Assembly (NCBI RefSeq): GCF_026283965.1
Contig: NZ_JAPDPD010000007.1
Span: 1 to 64,000, forward strand
DNA from: Dyella subtropica
Lineage (GTDB): Bacteria; Pseudomonadota; Gammaproteobacteria; Xanthomonadales; Rhodanobacteraceae
DNA length: 64,000 nt
Reading direction: 5' to 3'
Shown: in pieces, positions 57,167 through 64,000 of the stretch
Numbering within the stretch: position 1 is the first letter of the stretch
Layout: each line of letters starts with the position of its first letter
Made by a program: the position numbers and the translations under genes
The notes under the pieces: generated by a model
What the model was told of the DNA's origin: nothing
The model's database searches: none
Seen by the model: only the letters and a program-made list of their open reading frames with translations

Positions 57167-57823
57167 ATGGCCCAGACTCATGAAATCAAGGCGGAAAGCC
57201 GCAAGGACGAGGGGAAAGGTGCGAGCCGCCGCCTGCGTCGTGCGGACTTCGTGCCTGCCGTCGTTTACGGTGCCGGCCAGGCCCCGCAGAGCATCCAGAT
57301 TGAGCACAACACCATCCTGCTCGCCGCTAAGCACGAGTGGTTCTTCTCGTCCATCCTTGACCTGAACGTCGACGGCAAGGTGCAGAAGGTGCTGGTGCGC
57401 GACTGGCAGAAGCATCCGTTCAAGCTGCAGATGCTGCACATGGACTTCCTGCGCGTCAACGAGAACGAAGCCGTTCGCGTGAGCGTGCCGCTCCACTTCC
57501 TCAACCAGGAGAAGTCACCGGCTGCGAAGACTTCGGGCGTGGTGATTTCGCACAACCTGACCGAAGTCGAAGTGTCCTGTCTGCCGAAGAACTTGCCGGA
57601 GTTCCTGGAAGTCGACCTGTCCGACCTGAAGCCGGGTGACATCGTTCACCTGTCGCAGATCAAGCTGCCGGCCGGCGTCGAAATCCAGGCCCTGCAGTTG
57701 GGTGCGGACCACGACATCGCCGTCGTCACCGCCAACACAGTGAAGGAAGAGGTCGAAGCTGCCCCGGCCGTTGAAGGCGAGGCTGCTCCTGCTGCCGACG
57801 CTGGTAAGGGCGCCAAGAAGTAA
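57167..57823 (+). CDS. rplY: 50S ribosomal protein L25/Ctc
   Basis: Encodes 218 residues, the long Ctc-type form: an N-terminal 5S rRNA-binding L25 domain (residues ~5-95, RKDEGKGASRRLRRADFVPAVVYG) plus the TL5/Ctc C-terminal domain (~95-190). An Ala/Glu-rich tail (EVEAAPAVEGEAAPAADAGKG) ends it. Co-located with prs and pth as in most gammaproteobacteria with the long form. Confidence 0.95.
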   Translation: MAQTHEIKAESRKDEGKGASRRLRRADFVPAVVYGAGQAPQSIQIEHNTILLAAKHEWFFSSILDLNVDGKVQKVLVRDWQKHPFKLQMLHMDFLRVNENEAVRVSVPLHFLNQEKSPAAKTSGVVISHNLTEVEVSCLPKNLPEFLEVDLSDLKPGDIVHLSQIKLPAGVEIQALQLGADHDIAVVTANTVKEEVEAAPAVEGEAAPAADAGKGAKK

Positions 57824-57883
57824 GCTGCATGGCGGTCCGCGTGCCTTGAGTGCGCGGGCCGTCGATGTGCTTGCTTGTCTTGC

Positions 57884-58468
57884 ATGGCGGGGTTACGCCT
57901 CATCGTCGGACTGGGCAATCCCGGTACCGAATACCTCAGAACCCGGCACAATGCCGGGTTCTGGTTTGTTGACGCCCTTGCGGCGGGGCAGGGCGAGCGC
58001 TGGGGGTTCGACGGCAAGCTGCATGGCGAAACCTGCAAGCTGCGCATCGGTGGTGAGCCGGTATGGTTGCTCAAGCCCTCCACTTTCATGAACAAGAGCG
58101 GCATCGCCGTGGTCTCGGCGCTCCGCTATTACAAGATCGAGCCGAACGAGTGCCTGGTGGCGCATGACGAGCTGGATCTGGATGCCGGTACCGTGCGCTT
58201 GAAGTTCGACGGCGGCCATGGCGGCCAGAACGGCCTGCGCGACATCGTGACGCACCTCGGGCACGCAAAATTTCATCGGCTGCGCGTTGGCATCGGCCAC
58301 CCCGGCCACAAGGACAAGGTCACGCCGTGGGTGCTTGGCCGGCCCTCTGCCAAGGACGAAGACGCCATTCTCGACGGCATCGGTCGCGCGCTGGGTGTGC
58401 TGCCGCTTGCGGTCGATGGGCAGTTCGATAAGGCGATGCAGCAGTTGCATACCGCTACGGAGTCGTGA
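57884..58468 (+). CDS. pth: peptidyl-tRNA hydrolase
   Basis: Encodes 194 residues from the ATG at 57884 (MAGLRLIVGLGNPGTEY); a TTG three codons upstream is less likely. Motifs: VGLGNPGTEYLRTRHNAGFWFVD with the catalytic His, KPSTFMNKSG, VAHDELDLDAG and GGHGGQNGLRDI. It releases tRNA from stalled peptidyl-tRNA. It lies 60 bases after rplY and 80 bases before ychF. Confidence 0.96.
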   Translation: MAGLRLIVGLGNPGTEYLRTRHNAGFWFVDALAAGQGERWGFDGKLHGETCKLRIGGEPVWLLKPSTFMNKSGIAVVSALRYYKIEPNECLVAHDELDLDAGTVRLKFDGGHGGQNGLRDIVTHLGHAKFHRLRVGIGHPGHKDKVTPWVLGRPSAKDEDAILDGIGRALGVLPLAVDGQFDKAMQQLHTATES

Positions 58469-58548
58469 GTCTGGCATCGCATCGTCGATGCGACTTGAAG
58501 CCCGGCGTACCATTCCCTATTCACGACTACCCTTCCCGGATTTAAACC

Positions 58549-59640
58549 ATGGGCATCAAATGCGGCATCGTCGGCCTGCCTAACGTCGGCAAGTCCACCC
58601 TGTTCAACGCACTGACCAAGGCGGGTATCGCCGCGGCCAACTTCCCGTTCTGCACCATCGAGCCGAACGTCGGCGTGGTGCCGGTGCCGGATCCGCGTCT
58701 GGCCGAGCTGGCGGCGATCGTCAACCCGCAGAAGTGCATTCCCACTGCGGTCGAGTTCGTCGATATTGCCGGTCTGGTGGCGGGTGCGTCGAAGGGTGAG
58801 GGCCTGGGCAACAAGTTCCTCGCGCATATTCGTGAGGTGGATGCGATCGCTCACGTGGTGCGCTGCTTCGAGCACAGCGACATCGTGCATGTGGCTGGCA
58901 AGGTCGATCCCATTGCCGATATCGAGACCATTGACACTGAGCTGGCGCTGGCTGATCTGGAATCGGTGGATAAGGCGCTGAACCGTGCCGAGCGCGCCGC
59001 CAAGGCCAATGACAAGGAAGCGCTGGCCAGGAAGCCGGTGCTGCAGAAGCTGTCCGCCGGTCTCAACGAGGGCAAGTCTGCGCGCAGCCTGGGGCTGGAT
59101 GAGGAAGAGAAGGCGCTGGTGCGCGACTTGTTCTTACTCACTCTGAAGCCGCTGATGTACATCGCCAACGTCAAGGAGGACGGCTTCGAAAACAACCCGC
59201 ACCTCGACGCCGTACGCCAGCGCGCCGTGAGCGAAGGCGCTGAAGTGGTGCCCGTGTGTGCGGCGATCGAAGAAGAGTTGTCGCAGCTCGAGGATGATGA
59301 CCGCGACGAATTTCTGAAGGATTTCGGCTTGGACGAGCCGGGCCTGAATCGCGTGATCCGTGCCGGCTACAAGCTGCTTGGTCTGCAGACCTACTTCACC
59401 GCCGGTGTGAAGGAAGTGCGCGCATGGACGGTAAAGGCGGGTTCGACCGCGCCGCAGGCGGCCGGTGTTATTCATACCGATTTCGAGCGCGGATTCATCC
59501 GTGCCGAGACCATCGGCTACGACGACTTCATTCAATACAAGGGCGAGGCAGGTGCGGCCGCGGCGGGTCGTCTGCGCAAGGAAGGCAAGGATTACATCGT
59601 CAAGGAAGGCGACGTGCTGCACTTCCTGTTCAACGTGTAA
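58549..59640 (+). CDS. ychF: redox-regulated ATPase YchF (OLA1 type)
   Basis: Encodes 363 residues, exactly the usual length. P-loop [15 protein letters not shown], switch region [31 protein letters not shown], then the coiled-coil insertion and a C-terminal TGS domain ([30 protein letters not shown]). It is an Obg-family protein with the ATP-preferring NxxE-type motif (NVKEDG). It associates with ribosomes. Ends in a strong terminator. Confidence 0.97.
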   Translation: MGIKCGIVGLPNVGKSTLFNALTKAGIAAANFPFCTIEPNVGVVPVPDPRLAELAAIVNPQKCIPTAVEFVDIAGLVAGASKGEGLGNKFLAHIREVDAIAHVVRCFEHSDIVHVAGKVDPIADIETIDTELALADLESVDKALNRAERAAKANDKEALARKPVLQKLSAGLNEGKSARSLGLDEEEKALVRDLFLLTLKPLMYIANVKEDGFENNPHLDAVRQRAVSEGAEVVPVCAAIEEELSQLEDDDRDEFLKDFGLDEPGLNRVIRAGYKLLGLQTYFTAGVKEVRAWTVKAGSTAPQAAGVIHTDFERGFIRAETIGYDDFIQYKGEAGAAAAGRLRKEGKDYIVKEGDVLHFLFNV

Positions 59641-59687
59641 GCGTGTGATCGCGGCGTTTGCCGCGAGCCAGGCTTCTGGATCCCCTC

Positions 59688-59717
59688 AAAGGCCCTGCTT
59701 CGGTGGGGCCTTTGTTT
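59688..59717 (+). terminator. terminator after ychF
   Basis: aaaggccc-tgcttcggtg-gggccttt followed by gtttt. It starts 48 bases after the ychF stop and closes the prs-rplY-pth-ychF run. Confidence 0.88.
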
Positions 59718-59768
59718 TGAGCGTCAATCGACTTGTTCGGTCGCGGGTGGCGTGTTGTGATCGAAAGC

Positions 59769-60269
59769 ATGACTGCTGATCTGCGCTTGCGATTGGCTCG
59801 GCTGGAGGATGCGCGCGCCATTGGCGTCCTGGTGCGTCGCGTGGTGCGGCGCTGGGTGTTGCCGGATCAGCCGGCGCGGGCGGCAGCCCCTCTGCTCAAG
59901 CAGATGAGTGCCAGGGCGATTCGAGAAAAGATGTGTGCCGGGGAGCGTTTCCATCTGGCTTTCGTCAACGGCGTGCTGGCAGGCGTGGCGGCCATGCGTA
60001 ACGACTCGCACTTATTCCAGTTCTACATCGGTACGCGTTATCAGGGGCGGGGCATGGCTCGATTGCTATGGCGGCGCGCCATGCATGACAGCATGCGGCG
60101 CGCCGGCACTACGCGCTTCACCTTGAATGCCACCGTGCGGGCTATCCCGGTCTACCTCCGTCTTGGGTTCGTGATCACTGACGCGGAGTTCACGTCTACC
60201 AAGGGCGTCGTGTCGACGCCGATGTGCTTTGCGGTGAAAGGCTCGCCGCGCCGGCATACGCGGGCATAA
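59769..60269 (+). CDS. GNAT family N-acetyltransferase
   Basis: Encodes 166 residues from the ATG at 59769 (MTADLRLRLARLEDARAIG); an in-frame GTG at 59757 is a possible alternative start. Acetyl-CoA binding motif A is seen as FYIGTRYQGRGMARLLWRRAM, followed by TLNATVRAIPVYLRLGFVITDAE. Substrate unknown. It lies between the ychF terminator and the thioesterase gene, 39 bases ahead of the latter, so the two may be co-transcribed. Confidence 0.85.
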   Translation: MTADLRLRLARLEDARAIGVLVRRVVRRWVLPDQPARAAAPLLKQMSARAIREKMCAGERFHLAFVNGVLAGVAAMRNDSHLFQFYIGTRYQGRGMARLLWRRAMHDSMRRAGTTRFTLNATVRAIPVYLRLGFVITDAEFTSTKGVVSTPMCFAVKGSPRRHTRA

Positions 60270-60308
60270 TGCGCACCCAGTTCCGTTTTCACGCCAGCCG
60301 GAGTTCCC

Positions 60309-60797
60309 ATGTCAGGCAAGCAGCACGAAGTGAGTTTCCGCTTTCTCGCCCAGCCGACCGATGTGAATTTCGGTGGCAAGGTGCATGGCGGCATGGTGAT
60401 GAAATGGATCGACCAGGCCGGCTACGCCTGCGCGGTAGCTTGGAGCGGCGCTTATTGCGTTACTGCCTCGGTGAGCGGCATCCAGTTCGTGGCGCCGATC
60501 CTTATCGGCGATCTGGTGACGGTGCAGGCACGTCTGATCCATACCGGCCGCTCCAGTATGCACATGGCCGTGGACGTGCTCGCGCGTGATTTGCGCAAGG
60601 ACGAGCATCGTTTGGCTACCAGTTGCGTGATGGTGTTTGTGGCGCTGGACAGCCCTGAGGGCAAGCCCACGCCGGTGCCCGCGTGGGAGCCGCGCGACGA
60701 CAACGAACGACAGTTGCAGGCGCAGGCCAAGCGGTTGATGGATCTATCCAAGGAGATGGAGCAGCTGATCGATACGCGGGCTGTCGCAGAGAGCTGA
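60309..60797 (+). CDS. acyl-CoA thioesterase (hotdog fold, cytosolic long-chain type)
   Basis: Encodes 162 residues. The hotdog signatures are DVNFGGKVHGGMVMKWIDQAGYACA, which contains the catalytic Asp/Asn region, SGIQFVAPILIGDLVTVQARLIHTGRSSM and CVMVFVALD. Similar to YciA/BACH-type thioesterases that hydrolyse acyl-CoA to free acid and CoA. The extra C-terminal helix (NERQLQAQAKRLMDLSKEMEQL) is predicted coiled and may help oligomerise. Cytosolic. Confidence 0.9.
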   Translation: MSGKQHEVSFRFLAQPTDVNFGGKVHGGMVMKWIDQAGYACAVAWSGAYCVTASVSGIQFVAPILIGDLVTVQARLIHTGRSSMHMAVDVLARDLRKDEHRLATSCVMVFVALDSPEGKPTPVPAWEPRDDNERQLQAQAKRLMDLSKEMEQLIDTRAVAES

Positions 60798-60859
60798 TTT
60801 CTGGCTGCGGCGAGGTGCAAAAAACATCGCTGCGCATGCAAATTTTCGCGGTTCAGGTG

Positions 60860-60888
60860 TTGACAGGTCGAGGTCCGATCCACACAAT
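60860..60888 (+). promoter_or_regulatory. sigma-70-type promoter of the tRNA-tuf operon
   Basis: A consensus -35 ttgaca (60860-60865), a 17-base spacer and -10 cacaat (60883-60888). The predicted start is about eight bases before tRNA-Tyr. The perfect -35 and near-consensus -10 fit a highly expressed stable RNA operon. Confidence 0.65.
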
Positions 60889-60902
60889 AGCCGTTCTTTG
60901 TT

Positions 60903-60988
60903 GGAGGGATACCCAAGCGGCCAACGGGGGCAGACTGTAAATCTGCTGGCTTACGCCTTCGGTGGTTCGAATCCACCTCCCTCCACCA
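60903..60988 (+). tRNA. tRNA-Tyr (anticodon GTA)
   Basis: Acceptor GGAGGGA/TCCCTCC with discriminator A60985 and encoded CCA. Anticodon loop ctGTAaa, a long variable arm (class II) between the anticodon and T arms, and T loop TTCGAAT. First gene of the tRNA-tuf operon. Confidence 0.96.
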
Positions 60989-61005
60989 GACGAGTTCCGC
61001 GCAGG

Positions 61006-61079
<74 letters not shown>

Positions 61080-61104
61080 TTGATCTCGTTCTGGGTGATT
61101 TCGT

Positions 61105-61180
<76 letters not shown>

Positions 61181-61248
61181 CTTCGCTGGTCTCCGCGGTT
61201 TTCGCCTTTCACTTTCCTTGTTTTTGACTCCATCGGGGTTTAGCGCGT

Positions 61249-62442
61249 ATGGCAAAGGGTAAATTCGAACGCACCAAGCCGCACGTTAACGTCGGCACGA
61301 TTGGTCACGTGGACCACGGCAAGACGACGCTGACGGCCGCGCTGACGAAGATCGGTGCCGAGCGCTTCGGTGGTGAATTCAAGGCTTACGACGCGATCGA
61401 CGCGGCGCCGGAAGAGAAGGCGCGCGGTATCACGATCTCGACGGCGCACGTGGAATACGAATCGCCGGTTCGCCACTACGCCCACGTGGACTGCCCGGGC
61501 CACGCCGACTACGTGAAGAACATGATCACGGGTGCGGCGCAGATGGACGGCGCGATCCTGGTGTGCTCGGCCGCCGACGGCCCGATGCCGCAGACCCGCG
61601 AACACATCCTGCTGTCGCGCCAGGTGGGCGTGCCGTACATCGTCGTGTTCCTGAACAAGGCCGACCTGGTGGACGACGCCGAGCTGCTCGAGCTGGTCGA
61701 GATGGAAGTGCGCGAGCTGCTGAGCAAGTACGACTTCCCGGGCGACGACACTCCGATCATCACCGGTTCGGCCCGTAAGGCGCTCGAGGGTGACAAGGAC
61801 AGCGAGTACGGCGAGAAGGCGATCATCAAGCTGGTCGATGCGCTGGACAGCTACATTCCGGAGCCGGTGCGCGCGATCGACAAGCCGTTCCTGATGCCGG
61901 TGGAAGACGTGTTCTCGATCTCGGGCCGCGGCACCGTGGTGACCGGTCGTATCGAGCGCGGCGTGATCAAGGTCGGTGACGAAATCGAAGTGGTCGGCAT
62001 CCGTCCGACCCAGAAGACCACCGTGACCGGTGTGGAAATGTTCCGCAAGCTGCTCGACCAGGGTCAGGCAGGCGACAACGCCGGTCTGCTGCTGCGTGGT
62101 CTGAAGCGTGACGACGTGGAGCGTGGTCAGGTGCTGGCCAAGCCGGGTTCGATCACCCCGCACACCGACTTCGAGGGCGAGATCTACGTGCTGTCGAAGG
62201 ACGAAGGCGGCCGTCACACCCCGTTCTTCAGCAACTACCGTCCGCAGTTCTACTTCCGTACGACGGACGTGACCGGCGCGATCAAGCTGCCGGAAGGCAC
62301 CGAAATGGTGATGCCGGGCGACAACGTGAAGATCACGGTGACGTTGATCCACCCGATCGCGATGGACGAAGGTCTGCGCTTCGCGATCCGCGAAGGCGGC
62401 CGCACCGTCGGCGCCGGTGTCGTCTCCAAAATCATCAAGTAA
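61249..62442 (+). CDS. tuf: elongation factor Tu (tRNA-linked copy)
   Basis: Encodes 397 residues. The G1 motif [10 protein letters not shown], switch I RGITIS, G3 DCPGH, G4 NKAD and G5 GSARK are all present, followed by the two beta-barrel domains ([38 protein letters not shown]). Its position after tRNA-Tyr/Gly/Thr and before tRNA-Trp/secE identifies it as the tufB-type copy. It delivers aminoacyl-tRNA to the ribosome. Codon use is strongly biased, as expected. Confidence 0.99.
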   Translation: MAKGKFERTKPHVNVGTIGHVDHGKTTLTAALTKIGAERFGGEFKAYDAIDAAPEEKARGITISTAHVEYESPVRHYAHVDCPGHADYVKNMITGAAQMDGAILVCSAADGPMPQTREHILLSRQVGVPYIVVFLNKADLVDDAELLELVEMEVRELLSKYDFPGDDTPIITGSARKALEGDKDSEYGEKAIIKLVDALDSYIPEPVRAIDKPFLMPVEDVFSISGRGTVVTGRIERGVIKVGDEIEVVGIRPTQKTTVTGVEMFRKLLDQGQAGDNAGLLLRGLKRDDVERGQVLAKPGSITPHTDFEGEIYVLSKDEGGRHTPFFSNYRPQFYFRTTDVTGAIKLPEGTEMVMPGDNVKITVTLIHPIAMDEGLRFAIREGGRTVGAGVVSKIIK

Positions 62443-62460
62443 GCTGTACTATGGGAAGTC

Positions 62461-62523
62461 GCCCGCAGCGCGGGCTGTGAGGGTAGGGAGTGAAAAGGGC
62501 AAGTTTATTGCCTTCTTTACTCC
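62461..62523 (+). other. two tandem hairpins between tuf and tRNA-Trp
   Basis: gcccgc-agc-gcgggc (62461-62475) is followed by a 16-bp imperfect stem with arms 62487-62502 and 62508-62523 around the loop gttta. No long T run follows. They could mark RNA processing or partial termination between tuf and the downstream tRNA-Trp-secE-nusG genes. Confidence 0.5.
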
Positions 62524-62586
62524 TTACAGCGCCAAGGGCGCACCTTCGCAGCGAGCGAAGCGAGCGACTTCACTGATTTCAAACGT

Positions 62587-62662
<76 letters not shown>

Positions 62663-62744
62663 CCTTCCTGAGGATCGATGACGGGTGGTAGGTGGTATCG
62701 AGGGCGTTGAGTCCTGGGTGCCGACTCACATCCGATCGCTGCGC

Positions 62745-63155
62745 ATGAATACCAAGGCAGAACAGCCCAAGGGCGCGAACGTCAAAGAGGCGGGCGCCGC
62801 CGACATCGGTAAGCTGGTGCTAGCGGTGCTGGTGCTGGTTGCCGGTGTCTTTGCCTATTCCTGGTTCAGCAGTGACGCCAGTATTCCGTCAGCAGTTCGC
62901 CTGGCAGGTGTGCTGGTGGCGCTGGTGGTGGCGCTGGCCATTGCTGCCACCACGGCGCTGGGGCGTCGGGTGCGCAACTTTTTGGCCGAATCCCAGTTCG
63001 AAATGCGCAAGGTCGTTTGGCCGGCGCGTGACGAAACTCTCAAAACCACCGGTATCATCATTGTCGTCGTGATCGTTCTCTCGCTGCTGTTGGGCCTGAT
63101 CGATCTCATTCTCAAGTCGGTCGTGCTCGACTGGCTGCTCAAGCTGGGTTCGTGA
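62745..63155 (+). CDS. secE: preprotein translocase subunit SecE
   Basis: Encodes 136 residues from the ATG at 62745 ([15 protein letters not shown]). It has the long three-helix form of SecE: two N-terminal transmembrane segments ([42 protein letters not shown]), then the conserved amphipathic helix [24 protein letters not shown] and the essential third helix. It is part of the SecYEG channel. nusG follows 10 bases later. Confidence 0.96.
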   Translation: MNTKAEQPKGANVKEAGAADIGKLVLAVLVLVAGVFAYSWFSSDASIPSAVRLAGVLVALVVALAIAATTALGRRVRNFLAESQFEMRKVVWPARDETLKTTGIIIVVVIVLSLLLGLIDLILKSVVLDWLLKLGS

Positions 63156-63165
63156 GGTAAAGGGC

Positions 63166-63726
63166 ATGAGCAAGCGTTGGTATGTGGTGCACGCCTATTC
63201 AGGCTTCGAAAACCAGGTTCGGAAATCGCTCGTCGAGCGTATTCAGCGCGCTGGCATGGAAGAGCGTTTCGGCGAAGTGTTGGTTCCCACTGAAGAAGTG
63301 ATTGAGATGCGCGGCGGCCAGAAGCGCCGCAGTGATCGCAAGTTCTTTCCCGGTTACGTGCTGGTGCAGATCGAAACCGACACCGAGGGCAAGGCACCTC
63401 GCATCGATGACGAGTGCTGGCATTTGGTGAAGGAAACCCCGAAGGTCATGGGTTTCATTGGTGGTACCGCCGATCGCCCGCTGCCGATCCGCGATAGCGA
63501 GGCAGATGCCATCCTGAGTCGCGTCCGCGAGGGCGTTGAGAAGCCCAAGCCCAAGGTGTTGTTTGAGCCGGGCGAGATGGTGCGCGTCACCGAGGGCCCG
63601 TTCAACGACTTCAATGGCGTGGTTGAGGAAGTCAATTACGAGAAGAGTCGCCTGCGCGTCGCAGTGTTGATCTTTGGTCGTTCGACACCGGTTGAGCTGG
63701 AATTCGGTCAGGTCGAAAAGGCCTGA
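63166..63726 (+). CDS. nusG: transcription termination/antitermination protein NusG
   Basis: Encodes 186 residues. The NGN domain shows [28 protein letters not shown] and MGFIGG, and the C-terminal KOW domain shows [21 protein letters not shown]. It links RNA polymerase to Rho or the ribosome. Its start follows ggtaaagg, 10 bases after secE, so the two are co-transcribed. Confidence 0.98.
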   Translation: MSKRWYVVHAYSGFENQVRKSLVERIQRAGMEERFGEVLVPTEEVIEMRGGQKRRSDRKFFPGYVLVQIETDTEGKAPRIDDECWHLVKETPKVMGFIGGTADRPLPIRDSEADAILSRVREGVEKPKPKVLFEPGEMVRVTEGPFNDFNGVVEEVNYEKSRLRVAVLIFGRSTPVELEFGQVEKA

Positions 63727-63746
63727 TCCGGGCCCCGGCACGGGGC

Positions 63747-63775
63747 TTGCTTAAAAACTGGTCAATCTTTACACT
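63747..63775 (+). promoter_or_regulatory. promoter of the rplK ribosomal protein operon
   Basis: -35 ttgctt (63747-63752), 17-base spacer, -10 tacact (63770-63775). It sits just after a short GC hairpin (gccccg-gca-cggggc, 63732-63746) that follows nusG. It leaves a ~125-base leader before rplK. Confidence 0.62.
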
Positions 63776-63909
63776 ATGCGGTTCACGCCGGGGCATTTCG
63801 CTCGGCGTGCCCGTGTTTCCGGAGCCCGCTGGAGTGCGGGTTCCCCTCCATCCAGGGAACGATGTCATGCGAGGAGCCGCAAGGCGCTTGAACTCGCGAG
63901 GAACTACAA

Positions 63910-64000
63910 ATGGCAAAGAAAGTCGTCGGTTATATCAAGCTGCAGGTCAAGGCCGGTCAGGCCAACCCGTCGCCGCCGGTGGGTCCTGCCCTCGGTCAGC
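63910..64000 (+). CDS. rplK: 50S ribosomal protein L11 (5' part only)
   Basis: The window ends after 30 codons starting at the ATG at 63910: [20 protein letters not shown] then [10 protein letters not shown], the unmistakable L11 N-terminus with its Pro-rich thiostrepton-site segment. Preceded by gaggaac. It follows nusG, as in the conserved secE-nusG-rplK-rplA order. The rest of the gene is outside the window. Confidence 0.97.
   Translation, partial: MAKKVVGYIKLQVKAGQANPSPPVGPALGQ

Overview
This 64 kb, GC-rich window most likely comes from a gammaproteobacterium of the Lysobacterales/Xanthomonadales, probably Rhodanobacteraceae (Dyella/Luteibacter/Frateuria-like). That is an inference from gene order (hemA/prfA divergent from TPR lipoprotein-lolB-ispE-tRNA-Gln-prs-rplY-pth-ychF; tRNA-Tyr/Gly/Thr-tuf-tRNA-Trp-secE-nusG-rplK), from an SPINDLY-like GT41 protein, from S53 secreted proteases and from the repeat families. 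No rRNA gene is present to confirm it.

Layout. 1-5.3 kb: minus-strand housekeeping and accessory genes (small secreted protein, Nudix hydrolase, EamA transporter, 5'-3' exonuclease, nitroreductase, sterol-desaturase-like membrane oxygenase). 5.5-8.7 kb: secreted alpha/beta hydrolase, a methyl-parathion-hydrolase-like metallo-beta-lactamase enzyme and a PEP-mutase/isocitrate-lyase-like protein. 8.9-14.7 kb: META-type lipoprotein, cytidine deaminase, and the proton-translocating transhydrogenase genes, whose first subunit gene is separated from the other two by an opposite-strand sigma factor module. 14.9-20 kb: membrane protein, SufT, a large secreted S53 peptidase with a PKD domain, and a half-length asparaginase.

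20.4-40.8 kb: one 6806-residue non-ribosomal peptide synthetase with six modules and a terminal reductase, so the product is probably released as a peptide aldehyde or alcohol. By specificity code, module 3 is Thr (exact canonical code) and module 5 is Pro. Modules 2 and 6 are near-duplicates, perhaps aromatic. Modules 1 and 4 are unassigned. C2 and C4 look like dual epimerisation/condensation domains. The synthetase starts inside a broken condensation domain preceded by a scrap of an adenylation domain. Three of its adenylation domains carry in-frame palindromic repeat elements of 170-218 bp at the same site. No MbtH, PPTase, transporter or regulator gene is beside it.

41.7-51.9 kb: AidB-like acyl-CoA dehydrogenase, wrbA-DUF2069, YihY membrane protein, TlpA-like thioredoxin, acylphosphatase, PPK2, TPR-GT41 glycosyltransferase, prfA and hemA. 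52-60.8 kb: outer-membrane lipoprotein and isoprenoid/translation genes, including an apparent GNAT-IspE fusion. 60.9-64 kb: the tRNA-tuf-secE-nusG-rplK transcription/translation cluster, cut by the window end inside rplK.

Several repeat families punctuate the intergenic regions: a GTAGGAGC...GCTCCTAC composite repeat (four copies), a GGGGAGG/CCTCCCC family at the left end, and the related CCCTCTCCCC/GGGGAGAGGG family inside the synthetase gene.
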